The notes: a model not told the origin generated them from the letters alone. 64,000 bases of DNA from CAIUGU01 sp031398625 (GCA_031398625.1 JANNNQ010000447.1:29477-93476); one strand, 5' to 3'. Shown: positions 31,291 through 39,849, counted from the stretch's first letter. Numbers and translations are program-made.

Positions 31291-31583
31291 AGGCCCCAGC
31301 AAGCTTCCGTAAGAAGCCCGTCATCGTTGACGCCATCCTGTTCGACGGCAAGAACGTTGATGCGGTGCAGGCGTTCACCGGTTTCGCGACGTTCGGCCTC
31401 GTCGCCCCCACCGACCGCACTGAGGACCCGGACATCACGGCCGAAGTCTTCGACAAGCTCCACTCGACCTGGGTGGGTGTCAAGGACGGACAGTGGATCA
31501 TCAAGGGCGTTCAGGCCGAGTTTTATCCCTGCGATGCCTCCGTTTTCGCCGCCACGTACGAACCCACCGCGAAGGAGAACTGA
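31287..31583 (+). CDS. Conserved phage protein (FRKKPVIVDA type)
   Basis: 98 aa. Begins FRKKPVIVDAILFDG and has WIIKGVQAEFYPCDASVFAATYE, the layout of a widespread small phage protein with two beta sheets. Function not established. GTG start overlapping. Confidence 0.75.
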   Translation: MKAPASFRKKPVIVDAILFDGKNVDAVQAFTGFATFGLVAPTDRTEDPDITAEVFDKLHSTWVGVKDGQWIIKGVQAEFYPCDASVFAATYEPTAKEN

Positions 31584-31584
31584 C

Positions 31585-31812
31585 ATGGGCTGGGCATCGG
31601 CCAACAGCATTTTCGACAATGTCGCCACCTCACTTGTCGACGCCAACGCGTCCCCCGAACTGAAGCGGTCCACTCTCGGTCGTCTGATCGGCATTCTCCA
31701 GCAGGAGGACTGGGACACCGAAGACGAGTCCCTCGACCGCTTCAAGGACGACCCGGCGATCGTTGCCGCATTCGCGGACAACGACGTCAACATCGATAGC
31801 GAGGAGAACTGA
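31585..31812 (+). CDS. Conserved small phage protein
   Basis: 75 aa. MGWASANSIFDNVA, then GRLIGILQQEDWDTEDESLDRF is a recognisable small actinophage family. GGAG precedes the ATG. Unknown function. Confidence 0.65.
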   Translation: MGWASANSIFDNVATSLVDANASPELKRSTLGRLIGILQQEDWDTEDESLDRFKDDPAIVAAFADNDVNIDSEEN

Positions 31813-31813
31813 C

Positions 31814-32068
31814 ATGGCACTGACCGTTGGCGAACTGATCGCCGCGCTGAAGGACGAGGACCCGGCCACTCCGGTGATCCTCCAGAAGGATGCCGAGGGC
31901 AACGGGTTCTCCCCGCTCGAAGGCGGAGACCCGGGCATGTACGCCGCCGAGACCACGTGGTCCGGGGAGTTCTACGACCTCCCCAAGGAGAACCCGGAGG
32001 ACCACGAACTGGACGACGAGCCGCCCTCCGATGCTGTCCGGGCGTTCGTTCTCTACCCCGTCAATTGA
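31814..32068 (+). CDS. Conserved small phage protein
   Basis: 84 aa. MALTVGELIAALKDEDPATPVILQKDAEGN is the common LI..L..Lp.d.pV.......G layout of small phage proteins. GAGGAG upstream. Last gene of its operon. Confidence 0.65.
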   Translation: MALTVGELIAALKDEDPATPVILQKDAEGNGFSPLEGGDPGMYAAETTWSGEFYDLPKENPEDHELDDEPPSDAVRAFVLYPVN

Positions 32069-32211
32069 CCTCAGAAACGCTCTCGAAAAGGTCGAACGGG
32101 TGTTCGCAAAACAGGGCCTGACCTGCGAGAATAGGGCGCGGCCCCAAGGTGTCTCTAGCACCGAGGGGCCGCTTACCCACCCACTCGCTTTCACCGAGAA
32201 GGGGGCTAGTC
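32069..32211 (+). promoter_or_regulatory. Intergenic promoter/leader region
   Basis: A rightward promoter is possible (TTCGCA, 18 bp, GAGAAT at about 32127-32132). No dual operator is seen here, so regulation differs from the main network. Confidence 0.4.
32138..32172 (+). promoter_or_regulatory. Leader hairpin before the HNH gene
   Basis: GCGGCCCC pairs perfectly with GGGGCCGC; an inner AGGTG/CACC pairing extends it. No U tract. Confidence 0.65.
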
Positions 32212-32805
32212 GTGAAGGCTACCCGCAGGACTCTGCCCACACAGAGGCGCATCAATTCCCACCCGGCACCCGCCCTAATCGAGGCGCTGGCGGTCACCCG
32301 GTTCTGGCGATCAGTTGACGTACGCGGCCCGGACGAGTGCTGGCCATGGATTGGCGACACAGACCGAGCCGGTTACGGGCGGTTCCGCTACCAGGGACGA
32401 ATGCGGCAGGCCCACGAACTGGCCCTGTCTTTCAGTACGGGCGAGATCCGATTGCCGTGGCTGGACACCTGTCACGAGTGCGACAACCCGCCGTGCTGCA
32501 ATCCCGCCGATCTGCGTTTCGATACAAGGCTTTCCAACGTCGTCGACAAGATCATGCGTGGTCGGCTGCCGATGGGCGAGGACAGTTCATCGGCCCGCCT
32601 CACGAACGACATGGTCAGGGCGATGCGCGATCGGCGTGCGAATGGTGCCAGGCAAAAGGATTTGGCTGTGGCCTACGGCATCAGCAATGCGTACGTGAGC
32701 GACATCGTGAACGGATTGACCTGGCAAGACGCAGGCGGACCCATCACCGGACGCAGCAAGCGGACCCGGCGTTACCCCAACAGCACCCGAGCAAAGGCGA
32801 ACTGA
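32212..32805 (+). CDS. HNH homing endonuclease with C-terminal HTH
   Basis: 197 aa. CWPWIGDTDRAGYGRFRYQG, AHELALSF, TCHECDNPPCCNPADL and NVVDK mark the HNH_3-type homing nuclease. The last 70 residues contain a resolvase-like HTH (RQKDLAVAYGISNAYVSDIV). It is probably a selfish insertion between small genes and ssb. Confidence 0.85.
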   Translation: MKATRRTLPTQRRINSHPAPALIEALAVTRFWRSVDVRGPDECWPWIGDTDRAGYGRFRYQGRMRQAHELALSFSTGEIRLPWLDTCHECDNPPCCNPADLRFDTRLSNVVDKIMRGRLPMGEDSSSARLTNDMVRAMRDRRANGARQKDLAVAYGISNAYVSDIVNGLTWQDAGGPITGRSKRTRRYPNSTRAKAN

Positions 32806-32806
32806 C

Positions 32807-33286
32807 ATGGCTGGCGACACCGTACTGACCATCATCGGCAACTGCGTAAACGATCCCGAGCTCAAGTTCACGCCGTCCGGCGCGGCCGTTGTGAACTTCA
32901 CGGTCGCCAGCACTCCCAGGAGCTTTGACAAGCAAACGAACGAATGGAAGGACTCCGAGACTCTTTTCATGAGGTGCTCGGCATGGAAGGACCTGGCGGA
33001 AAACATTGCCGAGTCACTTGAGCGCGGCTCCCGCGTCATCGTCACGGGCCGCCTGAAATCCCGCTCATTCGAAACCAAGGAAGGCGAAAAGCGCACCGTC
33101 ATGGAACTGGAGGCCGACGACGTTGCGCCCTCGCTGCTCCGAGCCACAGCCAAGGTCAACCGCACCCAACGAGGCCAGGGCAACGGCGGGTCCGGCAACG
33201 GTGGTGGCCAGTCCCGTACGACCGCATCGAGTGCGCCCGCTGCTGACCCGTGGGCGACCACGGCGACCGATGAACCTCCCTTCTGA
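32807..33286 (+). CDS. ssb: Single-stranded DNA-binding protein
   Basis: 159 aa. OB fold with TIIGNCVNDPELKFTPSGAAV, FMRCSAWKDLAENI and GSRVIVTGRL. A Gly/Gln/Ser linker leads to the acidic tip DEPPF used to recruit partners. Coats ssDNA in replication and recombination. Confidence 0.95.
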   Translation: MAGDTVLTIIGNCVNDPELKFTPSGAAVVNFTVASTPRSFDKQTNEWKDSETLFMRCSAWKDLAENIAESLERGSRVIVTGRLKSRSFETKEGEKRTVMELEADDVAPSLLRATAKVNRTQRGQGNGGSGNGGGQSRTTASSAPAADPWATTATDEPPF

Positions 33287-33295
33287 GGGGCCGAC

Positions 33296-33754
33296 GTGGC
33301 TCTCATCCACCCACCGAGTCCGGTTGGTAGGCAGTGCATCCGTTGCGGCGTCCCGTTCACCTCGGGCGACACGGTGGTCTACAACAGCGACGGCGAACCA
33401 GGGCGCGCCACGACGTGCCAGCCCTCAATCGAGTACGCCACGGAGCAGATGAGCCGCCTCAGCCGGCACATCTTCGGAACGCCCACCAACGCGAAGGAGA
33501 ACGACATGTCCGACCGCACACCCATCCCCGTCGAGGATCTCGTCGATGCCGCCATCAATGACGGATCCGACTATCACGACGGGTTCGACGCCTACCTGTC
33601 TCACGAGTTCGATTCAGAGACAGGCGTCCTGACGCTCACGTTCAAGCGAGACGACGAGATCGGCGACGACGACAACCCCGACGCAGAGCCGTTCGACCCG
33701 GACCACGGGGACGCCGTGTACCGGTTCCAGCTCATCGCGGAGGCTGGCCAGTGA
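33296..33754 (+). CDS. Hypothetical protein, possibly two products from one frame
   Basis: 152 aa from GTG 33296. The first 70 residues carry CIRCGVPF. An internal in-frame ATG at 33506 follows a strong AAGGAG, and the 82-residue acidic remainder looks like an independent small protein. Either a fusion or a nested gene. Confidence 0.55.
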   Translation: MALIHPPSPVGRQCIRCGVPFTSGDTVVYNSDGEPGRATTCQPSIEYATEQMSRLSRHIFGTPTNAKENDMSDRTPIPVEDLVDAAINDGSDYHDGFDAYLSHEFDSETGVLTLTFKRDDEIGDDDNPDAEPFDPDHGDAVYRFQLIAEAGQ

Positions 33755-34218
33755 GCGGCGACACCAAGCCCATCGGCCCCGGCGCGTTCATCGACGCCAG
33801 CGACACGGTCATCAACTACAAAGGCCGGAACTACTACTCCGCCGAGGGCATCGACGAGAACGCTTCGGACGGGTACCACACGTTCAAGGAGCTGTACCAG
33901 TACCGCCTCCTGTACAACGCTGCCTTGTTCAACGAGTGGTTTCACCGGAATGCGTTCGGTGTTCACAAGAGCGAACGCCACTCCGACGGCGAGCCCGCGT
34001 TCGGTGGCGGCTGGTTTGTAGTCATGGCCGAACTCCCGACGGGGCAGATCAGCAATCACTACGAACTCAAGGACTGGGGCCTGTTTCGGATTCCCAACCG
34101 GGTGCGCGCTGACGAGTGGGATGGCCACACGCCAGCAGACGTCACCGATCGGCTGCTGCGCTTCCTTCGCCCATCCCAGTTGTTCGCCACCCAAATACCC
34201 AAGGAGAAGGACGCGTGA
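33751..34218 (+). CDS. Conserved phage protein (WDGHTP type)
   Basis: 155 aa. FKELYQYRLLYNAALFNEW, HKSERHSDGEPAFGGGWFVV, LPTGQISNHYE and EWDGHTP are strongly conserved in many phages. Biochemical role unknown to me. GTG start overlapping. Confidence 0.85.
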   Translation: MSGDTKPIGPGAFIDASDTVINYKGRNYYSAEGIDENASDGYHTFKELYQYRLLYNAALFNEWFHRNAFGVHKSERHSDGEPAFGGGWFVVMAELPTGQISNHYELKDWGLFRIPNRVRADEWDGHTPADVTDRLLRFLRPSQLFATQIPKEKDA

Positions 34219-34526
34219 TCACCATCTACGGCGCCAGCGACGACACGGTCGTGGTCTCGGGCGACATCAGCGAGGAGTTCGATGCGCTCAGCTTGAAAGG
34301 GCCCGCCATCCTTGCGTTCAGCGATGGGACGGTCCTCTCGATCGAGTACGCCGACGAGGGCGACGACGGAATCTGGCGGATCAAACCGGTGCACGTCCCC
34401 GACTCCGAACTCCTGACGATCTCCCGGTGCCCCGTAAACGGCCCCGGGTACTCGGATCGGGCGGAACTGCGGGCCGACTGCGACTGGGTCGTCTACGGGT
34501 CCGCAGTGGCGTCCAACCGGCACTGA
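34215..34526 (+). CDS. Hypothetical protein
   Basis: 103 aa, GTG start overlapping. Beta-rich: DDTVVVSGDISEEF, AILAFSDGTVLSIEY. Common shape for small phage proteins; unknown function. Confidence 0.6.
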   Translation: MITIYGASDDTVVVSGDISEEFDALSLKGPAILAFSDGTVLSIEYADEGDDGIWRIKPVHVPDSELLTISRCPVNGPGYSDRAELRADCDWVVYGSAVASNRH

Positions 34527-34580
34527 CCTCTCACCCCGACCAAGTCACGCTCCGGCACACCAACCAGCAGGGGGAACGGC

Positions 34581-35429
34581 ATGACAACAGACACCGCGAT
34601 CGACAACCCAACCGACGTCGGAACCATCCGCACCGAAGTCATGGTCTCCACCGGCGACCTACGAAACGCCCTCCGCGCCGTCGTAGTCCACGCAGGCAAG
34701 GACGACGAGGTACCGATCCTCCAACGGGTCCGGTTCTACATCCGCGACGGCAACATCATGATCGCCGCCACCAACCGCTACACCGTGGGTCTCGGCCTCG
34801 TCAGCATCTGGAGCGACACCGAAGACGACGACACCGTCGTCGACGTAACCCCCGCCCAGGTCGGCGAAATCCTCGCCATGTTCAAGTCGGCGAAGGAGAA
34901 GAAGGGCGACGACGCCGGGGACGACGACCTGCGTCTACGGATCACCGACCGGTTCCTCGTCGCTACCGACGTCGCCGGATTCTTCCCCGGCAAGGAAGTC
35001 ACCTGGCCCCGCGTCGCCAACGAGGACAACTACCCGGACCTCCCGACCCTCGTCGGCCGGATGCTCGCCACCGCCGGCTCTGCCAGCGCCTCGACGATGC
35101 ACACCAACGGGTCGTTCCTCGCACTGTTTAAGGCGGCATCCAGCGTCTACGACGAGATCCTGACGGTGGAACCGACTAGCGAAAAGCAGGGCGCCCTGTT
35201 CGTGACGGTCGGGGAATCGTTCCTCGGGGCGATCATGCCGATCAAGCCGTCCGACGAAGCGGTGATCGAACAGGCCGCGCACCGCCGGGCGTGGGACGCC
35301 CGGCTCGGGCAGGTCGACATGGGGACCGGGGAACTCGACCCGATCGTGCCGCCACCGGTTGCCGATGAACCAGAGGAAGGGCTCAACTCTGGCGGCACCC
35401 GCGAGATGGGCTTCTCTGACCAGTCCTGA
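34581..35429 (+). CDS. DNA polymerase III sliding clamp (beta)-like protein
   Basis: 282 aa. LRNALRAVVVHAGKDDEVPILQRV and MIAATNRYTVGLG correspond to the first clamp domain as found in actinophage clamp-like proteins. It is shorter than bacterial DnaN (about 370 aa), and the C-terminal 40 residues look disordered. No phage polymerase is visible here, so it may redirect the host enzyme. Confidence 0.75.
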   Translation: MTTDTAIDNPTDVGTIRTEVMVSTGDLRNALRAVVVHAGKDDEVPILQRVRFYIRDGNIMIAATNRYTVGLGLVSIWSDTEDDDTVVDVTPAQVGEILAMFKSAKEKKGDDAGDDDLRLRITDRFLVATDVAGFFPGKEVTWPRVANEDNYPDLPTLVGRMLATAGSASASTMHTNGSFLALFKAASSVYDEILTVEPTSEKQGALFVTVGESFLGAIMPIKPSDEAVIEQAAHRRAWDARLGQVDMGTGELDPIVPPPVADEPEEGLNSGGTREMGFSDQS

Positions 35430-35505
35430 TCCGCTATCTCCCCGGCCGCGACGCGGTGCGGGTGAACGACTCACGCCACGGAAGGCAGCAACCGGAAGGC
35501 AAGCC

Positions 35506-35958
35506 ATGCCCCGCAATCCCTACTACGAGAGCGACAACCCGTCGACCGTCGTCCGAGGCGCAACCTGGCGCGGCGGAATCTGGGTCCTCGCAGTCGTCCT
35601 CATTGCTTTCGCCATCGGCGCAGTCATCCTCGTCATCAACACCATCGCCGCATCCCCCCGGGGCCAAGCGCAGGCGTACCAGCAGAAGGAATCCGCGAAC
35701 AACCGCGTCTTCGCCCAGCAGTACTTCGAGCAAACCTCGGCCGAGATCATCGCCACCAAGGCGAAAATCAACCGCGCCGGACTCGTCCTGAACCCCACTG
35801 AGAAGCAGCAGGCCAACCTCGAAGGACTGCAGAGCTACTGCTCCACCATCGTCGGCCAGTACAACGCCGCCGGCCGCTCGTACACCACCCAGCAGTTCAA
35901 GGCAGCCGACCTTCCCGCCACCTGGGACCCCACCACCGATTGCGAGCCCACCAAGTGA
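35506..35958 (+). CDS. Single-TM exported-type protein
   Basis: 150 aa. N-terminal cytoplasmic segment, one TM (about 28-50), extracellular helical part with C-terminal cysteine pair. GGAAGG precedes the ATG. Followed by a lipoprotein gene with 4-nt overlap, suggesting a joint envelope role. Confidence 0.6.
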   Translation: MPRNPYYESDNPSTVVRGATWRGGIWVLAVVLIAFAIGAVILVINTIAASPRGQAQAYQQKESANNRVFAQQYFEQTSAEIIATKAKINRAGLVLNPTEKQQANLEGLQSYCSTIVGQYNAAGRSYTTQQFKAADLPATWDPTTDCEPTK

Positions 35959-36479
35959 ACAAGCGCACCCTGACCCTCGGCTCCGCCGGTCTTGTCGCCC
36001 TCGTCGTCCTCCTGTCTGCCTGCGAGGACGGATCCAGTAGCAGCCAGAAGCAGGCCAAGGCCCTCGGTGACCTCGCGTACAAGCAGCAGACCGCCGCCGT
36101 CCCGTACCCGGCAGCGCAACTCCGCGACTCGCTTGAGCGACGCAACCTCTCCGAGCGACTGCTGCGGGAGAACAAGCCCAACCGCATCCAGTACGTGTAC
36201 CTCCTCGGCGACACCGGCACCTACATCGGGTACTACGTCATCAAGGGGAAGGTCTCGTCGAATCAGTCGCAGATGCTCCCGCAGGACGAGGAGATCGACC
36301 ACGGTTCGTACGGGCAGGCGGTAGTGGATGGGCCCGGGGATGACGGGTCGTTCGGTGAGGACGCCCAGGGTCAGTTCTTCTTCACCACCGAAGGGACCAT
36401 GGTCTCCACTGACATGCGCTACATCGTCTCAGACCAGCCGTTGGACGTGAACGCACCGAAGCTGAACGTCGCGAAGTAG
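35955..36479 (+). CDS. Lipoprotein
   Basis: 174 aa. Signal peptide with lipobox VVLLSAC; Cys near residue 22 is the lipidation site. The body (IQYVYLLGDTGTYIGYYVIKGKV) resembles phage lipoproteins near superinfection-exclusion loci. Role in exclusion is inference. Confidence 0.75.
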   Translation: MNKRTLTLGSAGLVALVVLLSACEDGSSSSQKQAKALGDLAYKQQTAAVPYPAAQLRDSLERRNLSERLLRENKPNRIQYVYLLGDTGTYIGYYVIKGKVSSNQSQMLPQDEEIDHGSYGQAVVDGPGDDGSFGEDAQGQFFFTTEGTMVSTDMRYIVSDQPLDVNAPKLNVAK

Positions 36480-36490
36480 CAGCACCAACG

Positions 36491-36534
36491 AGAACGGCCC
36501 GCCGACCTCATCGCGAGGCTTGGCGGGCCGTTCT
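36491..36534. terminator. Bidirectional terminator
   Basis: AGAACGGCCCGCC pairs with GGCGGGCCGTTCT (13 bp) across an 18-nt loop. Lies between convergent genes ending at 36479 and 36546. Confidence 0.8.
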
Positions 36535-36545
36535 GGGGTTTGGCG

Positions 36546-36821
36546 CTACTGCTCCGATCCGGCGGTCCGGTAGTGGTCCTCAACCTGCGACCGCAGTTCG
36601 TCGGCGAGCCACCCGGGATCGAACCCCACGTCCACGGGCGCGACGTGCCGCAGGTGCGCCGCCAGAGTCCGCACGTCCTTCACGGGCAGCGTGAGCGTCA
36701 TCGGCGCTTCGTCCGTGGGGGGCCACAGGCCGTCGAGCAGGTCGCGCAAGCCGCTGGGGATGGCATCCACCTCGGGCCGCTGAATCGACATCTTGAACGG
36801 CCAATCCTCGGGCTTGGTCAT
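36546..36821 (-). CDS. Hypothetical protein
   Basis: 91 aa, ATG overlapping the stop of the upstream minus gene by 4 nt. Contains PVKDVRTLAAHLRHVAP and an acidic helical end. Unknown. Confidence 0.55.
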   Translation of the reverse strand: MTKPEDWPFKMSIQRPEVDAIPSGLRDLLDGLWPPTDEAPMTLTLPVKDVRTLAAHLRHVAPVDVGFDPGWLADELRSQVEDHYRTAGSEQ

Positions 36822-37399
36822 GAGCTGATCCCCTTCGGCTCCGACAGTTCCTTCGCGACGTCCACCCGTGGGCAGTCCAGGGCGCCCCGTTCGGCGTTCC
36901 CGAACTTCAGCAGAGCGGCCTTTCCTTCGGTGGACTCTCCGTCCCAGGTCTCTCCGGTGAACTCGTTCTGCCACCACCAGTCGGAACCGATGTACCGGGC
37001 AGCGGCAGCGCAGGCCATGATCAGGTAGGCGTGCAAGTCCTCGCAGCCCGCACCATTGTCCGAGGTGCGCTGGTAGCCGTAGGTGGTGTCCCACGTGATG
37101 TGGAACGAGGCTCGGGGCCACGTATCCGGCTCATCGTCGTCCTCTTCTGGCGGGTACGGGTTCTTGAGGTATCCGTCGAGTCCGTAGGTCATCTCGAGGA
37201 TCGCGGGGAAGCCCTGGCCGATGCTGTTGTGAAAGCTCGGCGCCCACAGGGTCAGGTCTTCTGGTCGCCAGTGTTCGTCGCCGGGTGTGGCAACGTGCTT
37301 CCATTGGCCGTTCTCTGACCCGATGAGTTTCTGCAGGTACCGGAACATGCGCTGCGGGTCGTAGCTCCGCTCAATCCAGACGCTGGTGTTGAGAGTCAT
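36818..37399 (-). CDS. Hypothetical protein
   Basis: 193 aa. Trp-rich, with acidic loop PEEDDDEPDT. AAGGGG precedes the ATG. Forms an operon with the 36546 and 37413 genes. No recognised domain. Confidence 0.6.
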   Translation of the reverse strand: MTLNTSVWIERSYDPQRMFRYLQKLIGSENGQWKHVATPGDEHWRPEDLTLWAPSFHNSIGQGFPAILEMTYGLDGYLKNPYPPEEDDDEPDTWPRASFHITWDTTYGYQRTSDNGAGCEDLHAYLIMACAAAARYIGSDWWWQNEFTGETWDGESTEGKAALLKFGNAERGALDCPRVDVAKELSEPKGISS

Positions 37400-37412
37400 C
37401 GTGTTCCCCTTC

Positions 37413-37721
37413 TCAGGCGTTCAGCTTGGCGGAGATCGCGGGCGTGTGCGTGGTCGTTGCGGCGATTCCCTGGCTGAGCGCCACGGATACGAGCGTCCCG
37501 AGGGAGGCGATGAGTTCCATCGTCTCGGTCAGCGACATGGAGGAGAGGGCGTGGTCGGCGTTGGTGTCGAGGAAGATCCTCGGTTCGCCTCCGGGGTCGG
37601 TGATCCAGGCGGCACCACGGGGTGTGTCGATGAGGTCAGAGGAGTGGTGCCAGCCGGGGGTGTCGTGGGTTGCGGTGCACCAGGTGGGGCAGGTCTTCGT
37701 ACGGGTGGCAAGATTGGCCAC
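37413..37721 (-). CDS. DUF6907-like small actinobacterial protein
   Basis: 102 aa from GTG 37721 (AAAGGA site). CPTWCTATHD at the N-terminus, then an Ile/Ala-rich helix. This Cys-Pro-x-Trp-Cys...His pattern is common in Streptomyces and its phages. First gene of the leftward operon. Confidence 0.6.
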   Translation of the reverse strand: MANLATRTKTCPTWCTATHDTPGWHHSSDLIDTPRGAAWITDPGGEPRIFLDTNADHALSSMSLTETMELIASLGTLVSVALSQGIAATTTHTPAISAKLNA

Positions 37722-37756
37722 GGTTCGATCCTTTGTGAGATGAGGTTCGGATCAAG

Positions 37757-37790
37757 GGCCCGGCCAGGAGGTGAGATTCCTGGCCGGGCC
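37757..37790 (-). promoter_or_regulatory. Leader hairpin of the leftward operon
   Basis: GGCCCGGCCAGGA pairs perfectly with TCCTGGCCGGGCC (13 bp, 8-nt loop), upstream of GTG 37721. Same architecture as the rightward leader hairpins. Confidence 0.65.
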
Positions 37791-37835
37791 ACCGTCGTTT
37801 GGCGGTACCTGAACCTTGCCTCATCACTCAGCGTA

Positions 37836-37865
37836 TTGTCAACGTGACCGACACATGCGTAGTGT
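37836..37865 (+). promoter_or_regulatory. Rightward promoter with overlapping leftward -35
   Basis: TTGTCA (37836-37841), 18 bp, TAGTGT (37860-37865), then ATG at 37872 six nt later, hinting at a leaderless mRNA. On the minus strand 37842-37837 reads TTGACA, a possible -35 for the leftward operon. Confidence 0.5.
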
Positions 37866-37871
37866 GGAGTC

Positions 37872-38072
37872 ATGGGAATTGTTGAGGATGAACAGAACGC
37901 CGCCAGAGAGGAACTCCTGGCCGCCGTACGCCAACGCACCGAGGCAGATGCCGCCATCAAGGCCGCCGTGAAGCGATGCCGGGAAGCGCGCCTGCCCGTC
38001 GCCGAAATCGCTCGCGTAGCCGACGTCACCCGCGAGACGGTCTACCGATGGACGGGACGGCCCGTCAGATGA
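37872..38072 (+). CDS. Small HTH regulator
   Basis: 66 aa. A charged helix is followed by LPVAEIARVADVTRETVYRWTGRPVR, a resolvase-type HTH. Its stop (TGA, 38070-38072) is followed in the same frame by 79 sense codons that look protein-like. Confidence 0.65.
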   Translation: MGIVEDEQNAAREELLAAVRQRTEADAAIKAAVKRCREARLPVAEIARVADVTRETVYRWTGRPVR

Positions 38073-38312
38073 GCGCGGCTTCACTGGTTCAAGCGCCACG
38101 GCATCGACCTCGCGGGTGTCGCGGTCCCGGGCTGGGTCATCTGCGAAGACGACCCCCTGGACCGGTGCATCTGGTACGACGCCATCCATCTAGCCATGGA
38201 CGGGAGCGCCGCCCGTGACGGCTTCGGCACCGTGCGGACCAAGGTCCAGCTCGAGGGACGCGCCCTGCCGCTCCCGGATTTCTGTTCTGACGATTCAAGC
38301 AAGAGCGCTTAG
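38073..38312 (+). pseudogene. In-frame continuation after TGA; readthrough product or broken gene
   Basis: The frame continues from the HTH gene's TGA as ARLHWFKRHGIDLAGVAV..., with good protein character (VPGWVICEDDPLDRCIWYD) to TAG at 38310-38312. No in-frame ATG, GTG or TTG occurs early. The ATG at 38069 is in another frame that soon stops. Possibilities are stop readthrough, a +1 shift, or decay. Confidence 0.45.
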
Positions 38313-38698
38313 GAGAACAAGCCGTCTTTCGCCCAGTCGATTGCCATCCACTCGGCGTGGCCCTTCCGGATCCCGGCCAACGCGTCGGGGATGGATGCCC
38401 ACCGCACCCACCTCGTGGGGTTTGTGTTGGTGTCGACGTGATCACCGAGGTCCACGGCACCAACGATGACGCTGGCATTCAACTCCACCTGGATTCCGTC
38501 GTCTTCGTCGGCCCACTTCCGCCGCTGATCGGTGTCCGGGAACGTCAGACTCAGTCCGCCCTCCGAACCCTTCCGGCATTGGTCCGTGGACGTCGCCTCC
38601 CAGAACGAATACATCTCGTCGATGAGGTTGCTCATCTCAGCGAGAGCGGCGAGATCATCCTCATCGAGACGGTAGAAGTCCCGAGCATCAACTGGCAT
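38309..38698 (-). CDS. Hypothetical protein
   Basis: 129 aa. Acidic; a helix LAALAEMSNLIDEMYSFWEA at the N-terminus and VELNASVIVGAVDLGDHV mid-protein. Converges on the previous feature with 4-nt overlap. Confidence 0.6.
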   Translation of the reverse strand: MPVDARDFYRLDEDDLAALAEMSNLIDEMYSFWEATSTDQCRKGSEGGLSLTFPDTDQRRKWADEDDGIQVELNASVIVGAVDLGDHVDTNTNPTRWVRWASIPDALAGIRKGHAEWMAIDWAKDGLFS

Positions 38699-38717
38699 GG
38701 GTCAAGGGTAGAACCGC

Positions 38718-39047
38718 TCACGGTGTTACCGAGCCGTCGTCATGCACCACCGCCAACCGCTCCGGGACCACCACCCCATGCGCTTCGCAGGCCGCCTCCA
38801 GCTTGTGGACGTCCGCCGTCGCGATCGCCGGGGCCAACTCCTCCGCTGACGCCCGGATGTCCGCCGACTCTGCCTTCGCCGCGAGGGTCCCAGCACGGAG
38901 GATTCCGCCGGCCCGCACGTTCCCGTCAGAGGATTGGTAGATCTCGACGAGGATCGCGCAGGCCTGCCACCCGTTCGGGTCCGCAGATTCGAACGAGGGG
39001 CCACCGCAAGCGGCCAGGAGAAAGACCAGGGCGAGGCATCGGCGCAT
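38718..39047 (-). CDS. Small lipoprotein
   Basis: 109 aa from ATG 39047 (39071 also possible). MRRCLALVFLLAACGG is a lipoprotein signal with lipobox LAAC. The mature part is helical with two more cysteines. A regulator-type motif lies 14 bp upstream at 39061. Confidence 0.7.
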   Translation of the reverse strand: MRRCLALVFLLAACGGPSFESADPNGWQACAILVEIYQSSDGNVRAGGILRAGTLAAKAESADIRASAEELAPAIATADVHKLEAACEAHGVVVPERLAVVHDDGSVTP

Positions 39048-39060
39048 GGCCCGATGCTGC

Positions 39061-39076
39061 CCACCGAACACCGTTC
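39061..39076. promoter_or_regulatory. Operator-like site, copy 3 of TCACCGAACnnnGTTC
   Basis: CCACCGAACACCGTTC. Same pattern as 40250-40265 and 40311-40326, here upstream of the lipoprotein gene. Confidence 0.5.
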
Positions 39077-39177
39077 AGGGCGGCGAATGCGCGATCTCCC
39101 GAACTAGCCACACAAACAACCGGTGATCAAGGGCGTCCGACACGTACGGTGATCCGATGATTACGGTACGGCTCGCC

Positions 39178-39849
39178 CTAAAGGCCCAAGATCTGAAACT
39201 CGTCCGCACCCTCAGCCAGCTTCAGGAGCGGCACCCCAAACACCTCGCACAGTTTGCCCAGATCCATCGCGAGCACCTTCCGCTGCCCGGTCTCCAGTTC
39301 GGCGACCGTGGTCTTCGACCATCCCAAGTGGGCGGCGAGTTCCCGTTGCGTCCATCCTCGACGCACCCGTTCCGCCGCAACGTTCCTCGGGAGAATGGCG
39401 TCCAGATTCCGGGCCGTTGCGCCCTTGGGCGGGCGAGGCGCGGGAATCGAGGCGGCGGACCTGCGCGAGACAGTGGCCGCCGACTCTTTGCCCGGCGTCT
39501 TGCCCAACGAGGCGGCGAATTGGACGGTGGTGTCGAAATCGTGCTCGAAGTACTCGTTGGTCCCGGGAGATCGGAACGCGGGCCCTCCTCCAGAGCAATG
39601 ACGGATCAGTTCCCGCTCATTCTCAACGGCCTCAACGTGCGGAATCGACACCCACACCTTGACGACAGGCCGACCGAAGACCCGACCGTTGCGGACATGT
39701 TCTCCAATGCGCCTTGCGGGGTGCTTGGCCAGGCCGACCTTGATCCCGCCGGAATCGAAGGAGACGACGTAGATGTGCGCCTCGGGGCCAGCTGCAGGTA
39801 TGCCCGCGTATTCGTACGGGAGGAGAATTGGCGTGGCAGACTTGCTCAT
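39178..39849 (-). CDS. T5orf172/GIY-YIG-like domain fused to XRE HTH
   Basis: 223 aa. Residues about 20-110 (HIYVVSFDSGGIKVGLAKH, R-I-G-E-H, NERELI, FEHDF) look like the T5orf172 branch of GIY-YIG nucleases. A Pro/Ala/Arg linker leads to a C-terminal XRE HTH, GWTQRELAAHLGWSKTTVAELETG. The HTH is about 60% identical to the neighbouring XRE gene. AGGAG precedes the ATG. Could be a DNA-targeted nuclease-regulator. Confidence 0.75.
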   Translation of the reverse strand: MSKSATPILLPYEYAGIPAAGPEAHIYVVSFDSGGIKVGLAKHPARRIGEHVRNGRVFGRPVVKVWVSIPHVEAVENERELIRHCSGGGPAFRSPGTNEYFEHDFDTTVQFAASLGKTPGKESAATVSRRSAASIPAPRPPKGATARNLDAILPRNVAAERVRRGWTQRELAAHLGWSKTTVAELETGQRKVLAMDLGKLCEVFGVPLLKLAEGADEFQILGL

